From: JADCCX01 sp051649305
Lineage (GTDB): Bacteria; Pseudomonadota; Alphaproteobacteria; Rhizobiales; Beijerinckiaceae
Assembly (NCBI GenBank): GCA_051649305.1
Contig: JBOFGV010000095.1
Location: forward strand, 1-64,000
Length of the DNA stretch: 64,000 nucleotides
Direction: 5' to 3'
The notes below the pieces were generated by a model. The model searched no databases, was not told the origin of the DNA, and saw nothing but the letters and a program-made list of their open reading frames with translations. Shown in pieces: positions 25,566 through 33,732 of the stretch; the first letter of the stretch is position 1; each line of letters starts with the position of its first letter. A program made the translations under genes and the position numbers.

Positions 25566-27743
25566 ATGAAACTCACCTCCGTTCTCATTGCCAACCGGGG
25601 CGAGATCGCCTGCCGTGTCATCCGCACGGCAAAGCGATTGGGCATGCGCACCATCGCGGTTTACTCGGAGGCAGATGCGAAGGCACCGCATGTTTCACAG
25701 GCGGACGAGGCCTATCTGATTGGCCCAGCACCTGCGCGCGACAGCTATCTTCGTGCAGATACGATTCTTGAAGTTGCCAAGAAGGCGAAAGCCGACTGCG
25801 TGCACCCCGGCTACGGTTTCCTGTCCGAGAATACGGATTTCGCAGCGGCCTGTGCTGCAGCGGGTATTGTCTTCGTTGGTCCGCCCTCCTCTGCTATCGA
25901 GGCCATGGGTCTTAAGGATGCTGCAAAAGCGCTAGTGGAAAAAGCCGGTGTGCCGGTTGTTCCGGGCTATCACGGCTCCAATCAGGACCCGGCATTTCTG
26001 AAAGAGAAAGCCTATTCCATCGGCTATCCCGTACTGATCAAGGCCGTGGCTGGTGGCGGCGGCAAGGGCATGAAGCGCGTCGACAAGCATGCGGACTTCG
26101 AGGAGGCGCTTGCCTCGGCACAGCGCGAGGGCAAGAACTCTTTCGGCGATGCCCGCGTACTGATAGAGAAGTATGTGACCGCGCCACGCCATGTGGAAAT
26201 TCAGGTCTTTGGAGACAGCCACGGCAATGTGGTGCATCTCTTCGAACGCGACTGTTCAGCCCAGCGCCGCCATCAGAAGGTGATTGAGGAAGCGCCCGCT
26301 CCCGGCATGACCGACGAAGTCCGCGCAGCCATGGGCAAGGCCGCAGTCGATGCTGCCAAGGCCGTGGGCTATGTGGGTGCTGGCACGGTGGAGTTCATCG
26401 TTGACGGATCACGCGGCCTGCGCACGGACGGCTTTTATTTCATGGAAATGAACACGCGCCTGCAGGTGGAGCATCCCGTGACAGAGATGATCACAGGATT
26501 GGATCTGGTGGAGTTGCAGTTCCGTGTCGCCTCCGGCGAGGCGCTGCCCTTCAAGCAGGGCGACCTCAAAATTCAGGGCCATGCCGTGGAAGCCCGGGTT
26601 TATGCCGAGGACCCGGAGCATGACTTTCTGCCGTCCACGGGGAAGTTGTGGGCGCTGCGGTTGCCGGAGGAGACGGCAACAAGGCCAGGTGATTTTCCCT
26701 CCCCCTTGCGGGGAGGGTGGCGCGAAGCGCCGGGTGGGGGTGATGCAGACCTGAGCGCCATGGCATCAGCCACCCCCACCCCTGGCCCCTCCCCGCAAGG
26801 GGGAGGGGAAGTACCCGGCATTCGTGTTGATTCAGGTGTGATCGAAGGCGGGGCCGTGACGCCGCATTACGACCCAATGATCGCCAAGGTCATCGCTCAT
26901 GGTGCCACCCGCCACGAGGCGCTGGACCGGTTGTCTGCCGCGTTGACGCAGACGATTGTAGCCGGACCCAAGAGCAACGTGGCGTTTCTGAAAGCGCTGG
27001 CAAACCATCCGGACTTTCGCGCGAGCAAATTGGATACGGGGTTGATCGAGCGCGAGAAGGTGGCACTCGGAGCGGTTGAGCAGCCGGTGGATGCTGAGGC
27101 GGTGGCGGCGGGAGCAGATATCCTGTTCACTGTAGGTTACCAGAGTCGAGATCCCTCACCGAATTGGATCAATGTCGATAGACCGTCCTTCTGGTGCTAC
27201 GATCCATGGATAAACCACGATCACTTTGCGCTTGGCGGTCCTCGTAAGACCAATGCAAAACTTGTAGCAAATGGACGCATCTTGGATGCTGTGCTCACCG
27301 GCCGGATTTACAGCCCGCATGTGACAATTTCGGCATTGAACTATGCCGGAACACCTAGTGTAGTATGGCCCGATGATGAGTACGAACAAATCAAAGGCGA
27401 TCCCAACTCACGAGTTGTCCGACTTGACGACGCCGTCCTCGTTATCCGCAACAACCGCCAAACCCGCGTTGCGCTCTTCGATCCTTTCGATGTCGATCTC
27501 GATGCCATGGACGACACCGGCGGTGCATCGGTCAAATCCCCCATGCATGGCAAGCTGGTCGCCCTCATGGTGCAAACAGGTGATGCCGTGACCAAGGGGC
27601 AAAAGCTTGCCATCGTGGAAGCGATGAAGATGGAACATGCACTGGTCGCGCCCCGCGACGGCACGGTGGCTGAGGTGATCGGCGCTGTTGGCGCACAGGT
27701 CGGCGAAGGCGCACGGGTTGTCGTGCTGGCGGAGGTGGCGTGA
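25566..27743 (+). CDS. Biotin-dependent acyl-CoA carboxylase alpha subunit, probably 3-methylcrotonyl- or propionyl-CoA type, with in-frame repeat insertion
   Basis: 725 residues. Residues 1-450 form a biotin carboxylase: LIANRGEIACRVIRTAKRLG, HPGYGFLSEN (80-89), the ATP loop KAVAGGGGKGMK (159-170) and EMNTRLQVEHPVTE (294-307). The C-terminus is a biotinyl domain with EAMKME, biotin acceptor Lys 688. Residues about 370-417 are a translated palindromic repeat not expected in the family. Downstream of about residue 520 the sequence and codon use differ from the flanks. No carboxyltransferase (beta) gene is in the window, so the substrate is open; an HMG-CoA lyase gene 4 kb away hints at leucine breakdown. 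Confidence 0.9.
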   Translation: MKLTSVLIANRGEIACRVIRTAKRLGMRTIAVYSEADAKAPHVSQADEAYLIGPAPARDSYLRADTILEVAKKAKADCVHPGYGFLSENTDFAAACAAAGIVFVGPPSSAIEAMGLKDAAKALVEKAGVPVVPGYHGSNQDPAFLKEKAYSIGYPVLIKAVAGGGGKGMKRVDKHADFEEALASAQREGKNSFGDARVLIEKYVTAPRHVEIQVFGDSHGNVVHLFERDCSAQRRHQKVIEEAPAPGMTDEVRAAMGKAAVDAAKAVGYVGAGTVEFIVDGSRGLRTDGFYFMEMNTRLQVEHPVTEMITGLDLVELQFRVASGEALPFKQGDLKIQGHAVEARVYAEDPEHDFLPSTGKLWALRLPEETATRPGDFPSPLRGGWREAPGGGDADLSAMASATPTPGPSPQGGGEVPGIRVDSGVIEGGAVTPHYDPMIAKVIAHGATRHEALDRLSAALTQTIVAGPKSNVAFLKALANHPDFRASKLDTGLIEREKVALGAVEQPVDAEAVAAGADILFTVGYQSRDPSPNWINVDRPSFWCYDPWINHDHFALGGPRKTNAKLVANGRILDAVLTGRIYSPHVTISALNYAGTPSVVWPDDEYEQIKGDPNSRVVRLDDAVLVIRNNRQTRVALFDPFDVDLDAMDDTGGASVKSPMHGKLVALMVQTGDAVTKGQKLAIVEAMKMEHALVAPRDGTVAEVIGAVGAQVGEGARVVVLAEVA
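26697..26807. repeat. Palindromic repeat inserted in frame in the carboxylase gene
   Basis: The left arm 26697-26717 and the right arm 26787-26807 are perfect 21-base inverted repeats. Each arm is itself a small hairpin built on CCCTCCCC and GGGGAGGG. Inner arms (GGGTGGGGGTGATG and CATCAGCCACCCCCACCC) also pair. The 111-base element is a multiple of three and is translated without a stop. A half copy occurs at 62044-62065. Confidence 0.88.
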
Positions 27744-28222
27744 TGTTGCAGAAGCAATGTGCGTCCTTCGAGGCTCGCAAGCTCGCACCTCAGGATGAGG
27801 TGTTCAGGGCCTTGCACGATGCTCCTCATCCTGAGGTGCTTTGCGCAGCAAAGCCTCGAAGGACGCACATTGTCCTCGCCGCACTCACCACCCTCTTCTT
27901 CCTCTCCCCCACCCTGGCCCATGCCTGCTCCTGCATCAGGATCGCACCGGAAGGGTTCCGTCAGCAGGCGGCAGTCATCATTGAAGGCAAGGTGATGAGC
28001 GTGAAGCGCGAGGGTGATATCAATGGGCGCGTAATCGCGCGCATCGCTGTCAGCAAGCTCGTCAAGGGGCAAGCCCCGCGCACCGTTACGGTCAGCACTG
28101 GCGGCAACAGCGCGATGTGCGGTGTAACGTTCAGCAAAGGTCAGCGCGGCGAGTTTTTGCTGGCGCGGGAGAACGGGCGTCTTTCCACCAACATCTGCCT
28201 GATGATGGGTGCGAAACGCTGA
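27743..28222 (+). CDS. Secreted NTR/TIMP-like protein with a repeat-derived N-terminus
   Basis: 159 residues. The ATG overlaps the carboxylase stop codon (TGATG). Residues 5-43 are encoded by a palindromic repeat. A hydrophobic segment (HIVLAALTTLFFLSPTLAHA) and the sequence CSCIRIAPEG follow, then EGKVMSV, VSKLVKGQ, STGGNSAMCG and RLSTNICL. The CSC start after a signal sequence plus spaced cysteines resembles netrin-like (NTR/TIMP) domains found in bacteria. The odd N-terminus may impair export. A start inside or after the repeat is possible but I see no clear one. Confidence 0.6.
   Translation: MLQKQCASFEARKLAPQDEVFRALHDAPHPEVLCAAKPRRTHIVLAALTTLFFLSPTLAHACSCIRIAPEGFRQQAAVIIEGKVMSVKREGDINGRVIARIAVSKLVKGQAPRTVTVSTGGNSAMCGVTFSKGQRGEFLLARENGRLSTNICLMMGAKR
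27755..27872. repeat. Palindromic repeat overlapping the start of the NTR-like gene
   Basis: A 118-base element. The outer arms 27755-27775 and 27852-27872 are perfect 21-base inverted repeats containing GTCCTTCGAGGC. The inner arms 27785-27800 and 27824-27839 pair perfectly over 16 bases (GCACCTCAGGATGAGG). From memory this resembles dispersed palindromes common in Hyphomicrobiales genomes. It is a different family from the repeat 950 bases upstream. Confidence 0.88.
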
Positions 28223-28313
28223 CGTTTTCCATAAGGTAATGTCATAGCGCTATACCTTGCGGCGAAGCCAAAGGGCGTTCATCATTGAGGTCCATTCCTC
28301 GTGAGTCCTTGCC

Positions 28314-29714
28314 ATGACCTCTGCCTCCTCCCAGCTTCCCGCCGTCCTCAAACAGATCGATGCCCAGCTTGAACCAAGCCTGGAACGGCTGTTCGATTTC
28401 CTGCGCATTCCCTCGATCTCGACCGACTCAGCCTGGAAGGCAGATTGCGCCAAGGCGGCAGACTGGCTGAACAAGGACCTGACGTCGCTCGGCTTCACAT
28501 CCGCTGTTCGTCCGACACCGGGACATCCCGTGGTTGTTGGTCACGCAAAGGCTGCGAAGGGTGTTCCCCATGTGCTTTTCTATGGTCACTACGACGTGCA
28601 GCCTGTGGACCCGCTCGACCAGTGGAACAGCCCGCCGTTTGAGCCAAAGATTGTTGAGATATCGAAGGGCCGCAAAGTCATCGTGGCGCGTGGTGCCTGC
28701 GATGACAAGGGTCAGGTGATGACCTTTCTGGAAGCCTGCCGCGCCTGGAAGGCCGTGACCGGTTCGCTGCCTGTGGGCATCACCGCCATGATTGAAGGTG
28801 AGGAAGAGAACGGCTCGATCAACCTGCCCGCTTTCGTCAAGGCCAATGCCAAGGAGCTGAAAGCTGATATGGCGCTGGTGTGCGATACCGGCATGTGGGA
28901 CCGCACGACACCGGCGATCACCACGTCGCTGCGCGGCATGCTCTACGAAGAAATCATCATCCGCGCGGCCGACCGCGATCTGCACTCCGGCCTGTTTGGC
29001 GGTGCGGCGGCCAACCCCATCCACATCCTGTCACGCATTGTTGCTTCCATGCACAAGGCCAACGGCAAGGTGGCGGTGCCCGGCTTCTACGAAGGTGTGA
29101 AAAACCTGCCTGCGCGTGTGAAGCAGGGCTTGGCTGATCTTGGCCTGACAGAGAAAGACTTTCTGGGCACAGTGGGCCTCAAGCATTCCATCGGCGAAAA
29201 AGACCGCATGCTGATCGAGCAGATTTCCACGCGCCCGACATGCGATGTCAACGGCATCTGGGGTGGCTACACTGGCGAAGGCACGAAGACCGTGATTGCC
29301 GGCGAAGCGCGCGCCAAGATCTCGTTCCGCCTCGTGGGCGAGCAGGACCCTGCTGCTATTCAGAAGGCCTTCCGCGCCTATGTGAAGGCACAGGTTCCCA
29401 AGGATTGCTCGGTAGAGTTCATTGGTTACAAGGGCAGCCGCGCGCTGCAACTGCCGTGGGAAAGCCCTGCCCTCAAGGCAGCCGAAGCCGCACTCAAAGC
29501 CGAATGGGCCAAGCCCGTCGCCATGGTTGGTTCGGGCGGTTCCATTCCCATCGTGGGCGATTTCAAGCGCGTGCTTGGTATGGATTCGTTGCTTGTCGGC
29601 TTTGGACTGGATGATGACCGCGTACACTCGCCCAACGAGAAGTATGACCTCTCGTCCTTCCACAAGGGCACGCGCAGCTGGGCGCGCATTCTGGCGGCAT
29701 TGGCGGATGGTTGA
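28314..29714 (+). CDS. M20-family metallodipeptidase
   Basis: 466 residues. FYGHYDVQPVDP supplies the first zinc histidine and an aspartate, RGACDDKGQ the bridging aspartate, and MIEGEEENGS the catalytic and metal-binding glutamates. A dimerisation domain sits in the middle, and the late VGFGLDDDRVHSPNEKY contains another expected histidine. The length and layout match the dipeptidase branch of M20 (CNDP-like). It cleaves dipeptides or related amides in the cytoplasm. Confidence 0.92.
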   Translation: MTSASSQLPAVLKQIDAQLEPSLERLFDFLRIPSISTDSAWKADCAKAADWLNKDLTSLGFTSAVRPTPGHPVVVGHAKAAKGVPHVLFYGHYDVQPVDPLDQWNSPPFEPKIVEISKGRKVIVARGACDDKGQVMTFLEACRAWKAVTGSLPVGITAMIEGEEENGSINLPAFVKANAKELKADMALVCDTGMWDRTTPAITTSLRGMLYEEIIIRAADRDLHSGLFGGAAANPIHILSRIVASMHKANGKVAVPGFYEGVKNLPARVKQGLADLGLTEKDFLGTVGLKHSIGEKDRMLIEQISTRPTCDVNGIWGGYTGEGTKTVIAGEARAKISFRLVGEQDPAAIQKAFRAYVKAQVPKDCSVEFIGYKGSRALQLPWESPALKAAEAALKAEWAKPVAMVGSGGSIPIVGDFKRVLGMDSLLVGFGLDDDRVHSPNEKYDLSSFHKGTRSWARILAALADG

Positions 29715-29725
29715 AGCCTCCGGGC

Positions 29726-30571
29726 CTACACTGCCATATTATCGATGAGGCGCGTGTTGCCGATTTTTGCCGCCACCAAAATGCGCAGTGGCCCATCGGT
29801 CAACGCCTTGACCTGGGCCAATGTTGTGGCGTTGCGCACCGCCACGTAATCAACGGCATAGCCTGCTTTGGTGAGAACTGACGCTGCCTTTGCCGCTGCC
29901 TTGTCGGGCGCAGTGCCAGCATGGATTTCAGCGACTGCAGCCTTCAAACTCTTTGGCACAAGGGCAGCCAGTGCACGCTCTTCGCCTGTGAGATAGCGGT
30001 TGCGCGAGGACATCGCGAGATCGTCTTTCTCGCGGATTGTTGGACAGCCGACGACATCGACGCCGAGGTCAAGGTCTCGTGCCATCCGTGTGACCACCTG
30101 CAACTGCTGATAATCCTTCTCGCCGAAGAAAGCGGCATCCGGTCTGCACTGGGTAAACAACTTGGCGACGACTGTTGCCACACCATCAAAGTGGGTGGGA
30201 CGAAAAGCATCTTCCAACCCTGCCTTGGCAGGGCCGCCAAGGGTGACTGTGGTGACGAACCCATCGGGATAAATTTCCTTGGGTTGGGGCGCATAGACTA
30301 GATCGCATTTTGCGTCAGCCAGCATGGCGCAATCATTGTCAAAGGTGCGGGGATACTTTGAAAAATCCTCGGTTGGAGCAAACTGTGTGGGGTTCACGAA
30401 AATCGAGGTGACAATCCGCATCCTGCGCTTGCGCGCGGCTTTCACAAGACTCACATGCCCTGCATGCAACGCGCCCATGGTGGGCACCAGCGCCACACGC
30501 TCGCCAGCGGCGTGCCAGGCATTCACCTGTTTACGCAACCCAGCCACAGTTTCTACAACGGGAATAACCAC
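29726..30571 (-). CDS. panC: Pantothenate synthetase
   Basis: 281 residues. LVPTMGALHAGHVSLV is the HIGH-type ATP motif, FVNPTQFAPTEDFSKYPRTF the pantoate-binding region, FFGEKDYQQLQ the beta-alanine/ATP region, and MSSRNRYL the late signature. The enzyme joins pantoate and beta-alanine to make pantothenate for coenzyme A. GTG 30571 is the likely start, with AGG five bases upstream. panB is not adjacent. Confidence 0.95.
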   Translation of the reverse strand: MVIPVVETVAGLRKQVNAWHAAGERVALVPTMGALHAGHVSLVKAARKRRMRIVTSIFVNPTQFAPTEDFSKYPRTFDNDCAMLADAKCDLVYAPQPKEIYPDGFVTTVTLGGPAKAGLEDAFRPTHFDGVATVVAKLFTQCRPDAAFFGEKDYQQLQVVTRMARDLDLGVDVVGCPTIREKDDLAMSSRNRYLTGEERALAALVPKSLKAAVAEIHAGTAPDKAAAKAASVLTKAGYAVDYVAVRNATTLAQVKALTDGPLRILVAAKIGNTRLIDNMAV

Positions 30572-30606
30572 TTCAACCTGCCATCAATCTTCACTAAATT
30601 TCTATG

Positions 30607-31428
30607 TCAGCATAGAAAGAAGTCGATCAAGACACCATCCCTGAATGGAGAAAGCGTGACATCAAACGTTCCTGACATACCATCCAAATTATATTCAATA
30701 ATTAAGTTGATTGGTTTCTGCGATGCACTCACATCGAGATATTTCTGCCAGAGACCTTTCTCCACAATGCCGGGAAAGCAGGTGTGAATAGAAACATCGA
30801 TCAATTCATCAAGTCGGCGACCTGTCATATCCCTTGCCGCTTTATTGGCCCCGATAATGATACCTGAGGTGATGGTATTGCTTTCATCCCGTGTGAACTG
30901 AAGCGCAATAATGCCGCTGTTTCTGGCGCGTGCTGCAGCCAGATTGAACTCATGATCAAGGTCAAGAACCCTGTTCACAACATAAAGAGCGCTGAACACT
31001 TCCTCCTTTGCAACAGGCAGAATAACCCGCTCCCACATGGGGCGCTCTTTGAAATGACCAAGGCGGTGAACCGTACCCACGGGATGCGGATCGCGCATCA
31101 CCCTTTCATAGATATCCTGATAGAAATCACCCAGAGCCCCTTTGAAATCCTTCACACGCTTCCCGCTCATATCAAAGCCGGCATGGAGAGCGATACGAGA
31201 GCCATAATATGAATAGATAAGGTCACCGGCTTCATCGGGCTTGATGATCATGACATCCTGTTTAAGCCAGTCGAGCGATGCTATGTCGAAAGCACTTTCT
31301 TCCGGCATGGCTTTGCCACGCCTGCTGATAGTCCAGTGGCTCAAGGCAAAGCTTGCTTCTGGATTGCGCAGTTTTGACTGGACGTCTGTTTCAAAAACCT
31401 CAGAGTAAAGAGTAGACAAAAATGACAT
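30607..31428 (-). CDS. PAS-domain protein
   Basis: 273 residues. The N-terminal half resembles the alphaproteobacterial PAS_5 type (HWTISRRGKAMPEESAFD, then YSYYGSRIALHAGFDMSGKR). The C-terminal half has a second PAS-like module around SGIIIGANKAARDMTGRRL. No kinase, cyclase or DNA-binding output domain is visible, so it may work as a sensor partner. The function is unknown. Confidence 0.65.
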   Translation of the reverse strand: MSFLSTLYSEVFETDVQSKLRNPEASFALSHWTISRRGKAMPEESAFDIASLDWLKQDVMIIKPDEAGDLIYSYYGSRIALHAGFDMSGKRVKDFKGALGDFYQDIYERVMRDPHPVGTVHRLGHFKERPMWERVILPVAKEEVFSALYVVNRVLDLDHEFNLAAARARNSGIIALQFTRDESNTITSGIIIGANKAARDMTGRRLDELIDVSIHTCFPGIVEKGLWQKYLDVSASQKPINLIIEYNLDGMSGTFDVTLSPFRDGVLIDFFLC

Positions 31429-31476
31429 CCCTCTGATTCATGGCACAACTATAAGACGTGTAACCCATCAAGCCAA

Positions 31477-32445
31477 ATGCCAAAAATTGTGCATCCGCCC
31501 TCAAGAGACATCATCATCAGTGAAGTTGGCCCAAGGGATGGTCTGCAAAGTATTGCGCTTGCCATGCCTACACAGGCGAAGATACGGTGGATCAAGGCGT
31601 TGGCTTCGGCTGGACTGCCAGAGATAGAGGTGGGGTCTTTCGTATCACCAAAGCTTCTGCCACAGATGGCGGATACCGCAGAGGTTGTGGCGGCTGTCAG
31701 TGGTTTGCAGGATACAACAGTGCTGGCGCTGGTGCCCAATCTGAAGGGCGCAGAACGTGCGTTTGAGGCGAGCGTCCATCGCATCACGGTTCCGGTCTCA
31801 GCCTCAGAATCCCATTCCCGCGCCAACATCAACAGAACCATTGACGAGGCAGTGGCAGACGTAGCGCGCATCTGCACCTTGCGTGATCAGCGTGTGCATG
31901 AAGGCCACAACCGACAGGGTGTCGAGGTAGGCATTTCCACCGCTTTTGGCTGCACCATGGAAGGTGCTGTCTGTGAGGACAGCGTGATTGCTCTGGCCGT
32001 CAAACTTGCGAGAGCCGGCGCTGACAGCGTTGGTCTTTCTGACACCACGGGCATGGGCAACCCGGCGCAAGTGAAGCGCTTATTCACGCGGGTTCGGGCA
32101 GAGCTTGGAGAGCGGGCGGGCGGCGCACATTTCCACAATACACGCGGACAAGGCCTTGCCAATGTTGTGGCTGCTCTGGAGGCAGGTGTAACCACCTTTG
32201 ATGCATCTCAAGCTGGGCTTGGTGGCTGCCCCTATGCGCCGGGAGCCACTGGCAATATCGTGACAGAAGATCTGGTTTTTATGCTGGAAGCCATGGGCCT
32301 GCACACAGGTGTCGATATGGAAAAACTGCTGGTGGCACGGGCAGTGCTGCAAGCAGGTTTGCCCGGTGAGCCGCTTTATGGCCATGTGCCAGATGCTGGC
32401 CTTCCCAAAGGCTTCACCTATGCCCGCAAAAGAAATGCGCCATGA
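31477..32445 (+). CDS. Hydroxymethylglutaryl-CoA lyase family enzyme
   Basis: 322 residues. IISEVGPRDGLQ is the HMG-CoA lyase signature near the N-terminus, IEVGSFVSPK follows, and the glycine-rich loop with catalytic cysteine reads GLGGCPYAPGATGNI. These TIM-barrel lyases cleave HMG-CoA to acetoacetate and acetyl-CoA in leucine breakdown, or related 3-hydroxyacyl-CoAs. The stop overlaps the start of the CoA-transferase gene by four bases (ATGA), so the two probably act in one pathway. Confidence 0.9.
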   Translation: MPKIVHPPSRDIIISEVGPRDGLQSIALAMPTQAKIRWIKALASAGLPEIEVGSFVSPKLLPQMADTAEVVAAVSGLQDTTVLALVPNLKGAERAFEASVHRITVPVSASESHSRANINRTIDEAVADVARICTLRDQRVHEGHNRQGVEVGISTAFGCTMEGAVCEDSVIALAVKLARAGADSVGLSDTTGMGNPAQVKRLFTRVRAELGERAGGAHFHNTRGQGLANVVAALEAGVTTFDASQAGLGGCPYAPGATGNIVTEDLVFMLEAMGLHTGVDMEKLLVARAVLQAGLPGEPLYGHVPDAGLPKGFTYARKRNAP

Positions 32446-33659
32446 CGTCTTCCAATGACAACCCACCGCCCCTGCCGCTGGCAGGCCTTAAGGTCATCGA
32501 GTTTTCACACATGGTGATGGGGCCGTCCTCTGGCCTCATCCTCGCTGATCTCGGCGCAGACGTGATCAAGGTTGAGCCAACGGGCGAAGGCGACAATACG
32601 CGAAAGCTGGCTGGCTCTGGTGCTGGTTTCTTTGTCTCGCTCAACCGCAACAAACGTTCGATACAGCTCAACCTCAAGACACCGCGCGGGCTGGCTCTGG
32701 TCAAACAGTTGATCGCTACCGCCGATGTGATGACAGAGAATTTCCGCCCCGGCGCACTGGAAGCGATGGGCCTTGGCTACGATGCGCTCGCTGTAGCAAA
32801 TCCGCGGCTGATCTATTGCTCGCTGAAAGGCTTTCTCACGGGCCCCTACGAAAACCGCATGGCGCTGGATGAGGTGGTGCAGATGATGGGTGGCCTCGCC
32901 TATATGACCGGCCCGCCCGGCAAGCCGCTGCGGGCAGGTGCCTCTGTCAATGATCTCATGGGTGGCATGTTCGCCGCCATCGGCATTCTGGCTGCCTTGC
33001 AGCAACGTCACGCAACCGGGCGCGGACAGCTGATCAAGAGTGGCCTTTTTGAAAACAACATGTTCCTGATGGCGCAGCATATGATGCAGTTTGCCGTGAC
33101 GGGCAAAGCGGCTGCACCCATGCCAAACCGCGTTGCAGCATGGGCGATTTACGATGTGTTTGATACGGCAGACGCCAGCCAGGTGTTCGTGGGCGTTGTC
33201 TCTGATCTGCAATGGGCTGCATTCTGCGATGAGTTCCAGCTGGCTGATCTGAAAGCTGACCCAGCGCTCGATACCAACCGCAACCGCGTGCTGAAGCGGG
33301 ACAGTTACATGCCACGCGTCCGTACCCTGTTCTCTGGCCTTAGCCGCGCCAACATCCTTGCGACATGCGAGCGCATTGGCCTGCCCTTTGCGCCCATCAA
33401 CCGGCCTGAGGACATGTTTGACGATCCGCATCTGAAGCATCCCGGTGCCATGTTGGAAGTGACGGTGGCCAAAGACCGCAAGGCATTCGTCCCTGCCCTG
33501 CCGCTGGAGTTCGATGGTGTCAGGCCGAGCCTGCGCCTTGATGTGCCCGCGGCTGGCGCGCACAGTGCCGACATCGCGCTGGAGTTGGGATTGGACGAAA
33601 CTGAGATTGAGGCACTGGTTGCAGAAGGTGTGCTGGGCATTTCCGACACCAAGGATTAG
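32442..33659 (+). CDS. CaiB/BaiF (class III) CoA-transferase
   Basis: 405 residues. LPLAGLKVIEFSHMVMGPSS and ADLGADVIKVEP are the N-terminal signatures, FVSLNRNKRSIQLNLK the CoA-binding region, and LPFAPINRPEDMFDDPHLKH the late family motif. The catalytic aspartate is expected in the NDLMGGMFAA region. It moves CoA between carboxylic acids. With the upstream HMG-CoA lyase-type gene it may activate a hydroxy-dicarboxylate that is then cleaved (inference). Confidence 0.9.
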   Translation: MTSSNDNPPPLPLAGLKVIEFSHMVMGPSSGLILADLGADVIKVEPTGEGDNTRKLAGSGAGFFVSLNRNKRSIQLNLKTPRGLALVKQLIATADVMTENFRPGALEAMGLGYDALAVANPRLIYCSLKGFLTGPYENRMALDEVVQMMGGLAYMTGPPGKPLRAGASVNDLMGGMFAAIGILAALQQRHATGRGQLIKSGLFENNMFLMAQHMMQFAVTGKAAAPMPNRVAAWAIYDVFDTADASQVFVGVVSDLQWAAFCDEFQLADLKADPALDTNRNRVLKRDSYMPRVRTLFSGLSRANILATCERIGLPFAPINRPEDMFDDPHLKHPGAMLEVTVAKDRKAFVPALPLEFDGVRPSLRLDVPAAGAHSADIALELGLDETEIEALVAEGVLGISDTKD

Positions 33660-33732
33660 CCCTTGTCGTCAGCCAAAATTCCTCCGATAAAGTTGCTGCT
33701 TCCGATAAAAGCTCATCAATCAAATCCGGACC

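Noticed and set aside
26697..26807. Assembly error or frameshift in the carboxylase gene
   Set aside because: The element is an exact multiple of three, the frame is kept on both sides, and a related half element occurs at 62044-62065. It looks like a real dispersed repeat.
27341..28072. A 243-codon minus-strand frame across the carboxylase end and the palindromic repeat
   Set aside because: It is antisense to the biotinyl domain and the repeat, with no recognisable domain of its own.
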